From the NCBI RefSeq assembly GCF_954871325.1, contig NC_088775.1, positions 20,003,561-20,067,560 of the forward strand: 64,000 bases of DNA. Reading direction: 5' to 3'. The notes under the pieces were generated by a model. That model saw nothing but the letters and a program-made list of their open reading frames with translations, was not told where the DNA came from and searched no databases. The position numbers and the translations under genes are program-made. Numbering within the stretch: position 1 is the first letter of the stretch; each line of letters opens with the position of its first letter. Source of the DNA: Gordionus sp. m RMFG-2023. Lineage: Eukaryota; Nematomorpha; Gordioida; Chordodea; Parachordodidae. Positions 61,540-64,000 of this stretch are shown here, one piece after another.

Positions 61540-61916
61540 ATCAGCATTGGCTAGTTGTTTACTTTGAATTCTATTTCATATTGTTAACCTGCTAATAATA
61601 AAGCCCATCTTTGTATTCTGGCAATAGATGTTGTTATATTTTTTCTTGGATGAAATAAACTCATTAATGGCTTGTGGTCTATTTGTAATGTGAATTTTTT
61701 TCCATATATAAATGCTATGAATGTTGTCACCCCAAATATGATGGCAAGAGCTTCTCTTTCTATTTGGCTATGATTTTTCTCGCCTTATTTAGTGTTCTTG
61801 AAGCGAATGCAATTGGTCCCTCCTTACCCCCTTCTATATGTTATAATTGTCCCAATTTCTATGGCTGACGCATCTGTTGCCAATATAATGGGTAATTTTG
61901 GATCATAATGTAATAT

Positions 61917-63417
61917 GTTGTTAAACGCTACTTTTAAAAGTAGCGCGCTACCGCTATCGCTATTTGTTAAAAAAGGTAGCTTGCTATTAGCTACTTTTTG
62001 TAAAAAAAATTTACAAACAAATTTTTTATTTTTTGCTTATAATGTTATTTTATAGTAAATATATAAAAATCAACATTTATAAATATTAAAATATAGTTAG
62101 TTTTGATTATAAAAAAATTTATGTAATAAAAATAAATATTTATGGTAATTTGTTGCATTTTAATAATAAAATCATTCCAATATTATCATCCCCAAGTCTA
62201 GAGTGACGATCAGAAAGTATAGGTTTTGCCTTATTAAATAATCTCGACACTAGCACTTAAGGGTAAGGGCGTATTTAATCTTATATACATATTTTTAATA
62301 TAAGATAGATTAACAATAATTTTATTTGCAAGTACATCGTATGTCTGGCATATTATCATTTTGAGGGCTAATGCCACAGATCTTCTTTTTAAAGTTCTAG
62401 GGTCTAGCCAATGGCCTGTGATTCCCAAATAAGCCCAAAAATATTTAATCAGATCAGTTTATAAATATAAATAAGTTTTTACCCTCTGTTATGTGTTCAA
62501 CTATCTCCCGAGGTACATATATATGATAGATAACTCTACTATTAGAGCATTCATCATTTTAAAGTTATCTGCTATTTTATTCATGAGTGTCTGGCGGCAT
62601 AAAATTGTTGTACCAGGGGATAAAGTTTTAATCATCATGGTAAATGATGGATTATCAACTAAGGACATTGGCTGAACTGTATAAATTATAAAATCAACAA
62701 TAACTTTATCAGCCAATTTCTGAGAAATATTGTCATTTGCATTATTAATTAATTTGGTTTGAATTGAATTAGTCTTTTTGGATGTAGAGTCGCCTATACC
62801 AAAATTATTTAGATGTTTCTCCATTTCCTTAAAACTCATGAACAGTCTTATAAAATAAATATTATTAGAATGTAAAAATGACAATTTACCTTTAGGTGTT
62901 TTTTGAGGTTATAGCTACTGTATTGATTTGGGGAAATATATTTTTTTACATTTTAAATAAATAAATTTGAAACCAGTTTTGGTTATATATTTATTTAAAA
63001 AAATTTTCAAATCTAGGGAATGGGAAATTTGTATTATAGCTATTAAGAACATTTTCTTCCCTGGTATCTTCCATTTCATTAATATCATTGTCTGAATCAC
63101 TTTTAACGATTTGGATGTCCATAGGCGATGACATTTTAAATTATTAACACGTGATTTAGGTTTATAATACAAATGAAAATATAAATTACAAATTGAAATT
63201 ATATTTCAATTTTAAAATTAAATAATAAATCATAAAAATTATAATTAATTATGATATTATATTTAAATTTTCATGTTTATACTTACCTTCATTATATTTT
63301 TTACAACAAAAATAATAGCACGCTAAAAAATTAAATAATTACAAAAAAAGTAGCCTCTATTAGCTATAGCTACCAAAAAAGTTAGCGCGCTACAAGTAGC
63401 GCACTTTAACAACTCTG
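61917..63417 (-). mobile_element. hAT element inserted in the gypsy fossil
   Basis: Ends GTTGTTAAACGCTAC and, read inward from the right, CAGAGTTGTTAAAGTGCGC, with repeated AGTAGCGCGCTAC motifs. Target duplication GTAATATG / GTAATATT (7 of 8). Minus-strand transposase pieces lie at 62501-62884 and 62234-62428. 1.5 kb, so internally reduced. Further GCGCGCTACTTTT text at 63960-64000 shows a second copy entering the window's right edge. Confidence 0.85.
62234..62884 (-). pseudogene. hAT (ZBED-like) transposase pieces
   Basis: 62501-62884 reads KLADKVIVDFIIYTVQPMSL, then VDNPSFTMMIKTLSPGTTIL, then CRQTLMNKI. This is the block just after the BED finger in ZBED-like hATs (P.S.V....F..L...L.P.Y..PSR.T). 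62234-62428 reads ITGHWLDPRTLKRRSVALAL and then NTPLPLSASVEII, the ITxHW...L core region joined to the C-terminal end. A BED finger was not identified; the central catalytic part is deleted. Non-functional. Confidence 0.8.
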
Positions 63418-64000
63418 GTAATATTGGAGTACTACATATTTCTTTTTTTTATACGCGTCTTTGCATTCATTAGTCCATCTCCAAACAATTGATGTTTCTA
63501 ATAATTTGTATAATGGTTTGGCTTTGCCGGTAAAATTTGAAATAAATTTTGAATAGTGTTCCTGACCCTAGAAATGACTAATTGTTTCAAATTTATTGGT
63601 TCTGGTGTTTTTTTACTGCCTTAGTATTTTATTTCGGTAGTTTAAATCCCGTTTTTTGAAATATTGTGTCTTAAGTACTCGACATTTTGGATTCCATTTT
63701 CATTTAGACATTTTAGTACCTTTTTTAAATTTGTTTCATGCTTCTCTCTATTTTTCCCGGTTATTATAATATCATCTAAATAACAAGCTACTCCTTTTAA
63801 ACCTTTTAATAAATTCTCGATGGCTCGTTGAAATATTGCGGGAGAAGACGATATACCAAAAGGTAGTCTTGTATATTTAATGCGTATTGATTACAAGATA
63901 TTTTTGAGACTCTTCCCCCACTATTTGAAAATAGGCAACTGAGCAGAGTCTATCTTTTTTGGTAGCTATATCTAATAGCGCGCTACTTTTTTTGTAATTA

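Larger units (their letters stand above)
60390..64000 (-). mobile_element. Gypsy-type (Metaviridae) LTR retrotransposon fossil, pol region
   Basis: Pol parts lie on the minus strand in gypsy order: reverse transcriptase (about 63430-63960, with the YLDD site), RNase H (about 61550-61910), the integrase zinc-binding part (61153-61539) and the integrase core (60473-61021). The element is broken in several places and continues beyond the window. No LTR was seen. A hAT of about 1.5 kb sits between the RT and RNase H, and another copy of that hAT begins at the very end of the window. Old enough to have been hit twice; age is otherwise not measurable here. Confidence 0.9.

Overview
The window is about three-quarters A+T and comes from a eukaryote, most likely an invertebrate animal. 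Its genes are split by spliceosomal introns. The two recognisable host proteins are a DDX5/p68-like DEAD-box helicase and an HSPBAP1-like JmjC protein. There is one clean eukaryotic tRNA-Lys(UUU). The rest is almost entirely mobile DNA: hAT elements, IS630/Tc1-like elements, foldback-like elements with very long inverted arms, and a gypsy-type fossil. I cannot name the species. Introns of 38-42 nt beside introns of several kilobases, together with abundant hATs, would fit a compact or parasitic invertebrate lineage, but that is inference.

Layout. 1-9 kb: two foldback-like elements whose arms are arrays of a 95-120 bp unit centred on the palindrome GACAATTGTC; the first encloses a decayed IS630/Tc1-type transposase. 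9-13.9 kb: a decayed hAT with GC-rich direct repeats, three 85-bp tandem units and an inserted 1,169-bp hAT with an exact 8-bp target duplication. 15.3-17.7 kb: an old hAT copy hit twice by one MITE family. 17.9-44.4 kb (minus strand): the helicase gene. Twelve exons were found by reading conserved motifs and splice sites, and their phases agree. One short stretch (motif IV region) was not found and must lie in the 16.6-kb gap between 24.2 and 40.8 kb, which is packed with transposons, including a hAT nested inside another hAT. 45.0-47.6 kb: a long-inverted-repeat element carrying remains of a conserved but, to me, unnamed protein with a possible DDE/D catalytic pattern; this is the best candidate for something undescribed. 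48.1-51.6 kb: a TIR element interrupted by a hAT with ACCCG-type ends and carrying a dimeric satellite. 52.9-53.6 kb: tRNA-Lys and the 5' part of the JmjC gene. 54.7-57.65 kb: a hAT with a P52/DUF4371-type transposase. 58-60.3 kb: repeat copies, including a deletion derivative of the 32-34 kb element. 60.4-64 kb: a broken gypsy pol fossil interrupted by a hAT.

Function. The helicase would act in RNA metabolism. It joins a DDX5-type core to a C-terminal RS/RD-rich tail, which suggests splicing or nuclear RNP contacts. The JmjC protein is a predicted Fe(II)/2-oxoglutarate oxygenase. Nothing suggests that the two genes act together; they are simply what remains recognisable among layers of transposons. 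Eight insertions have exact 8-bp target duplications and two more have near-exact ones, which gives firm boundaries and a partial order of events.
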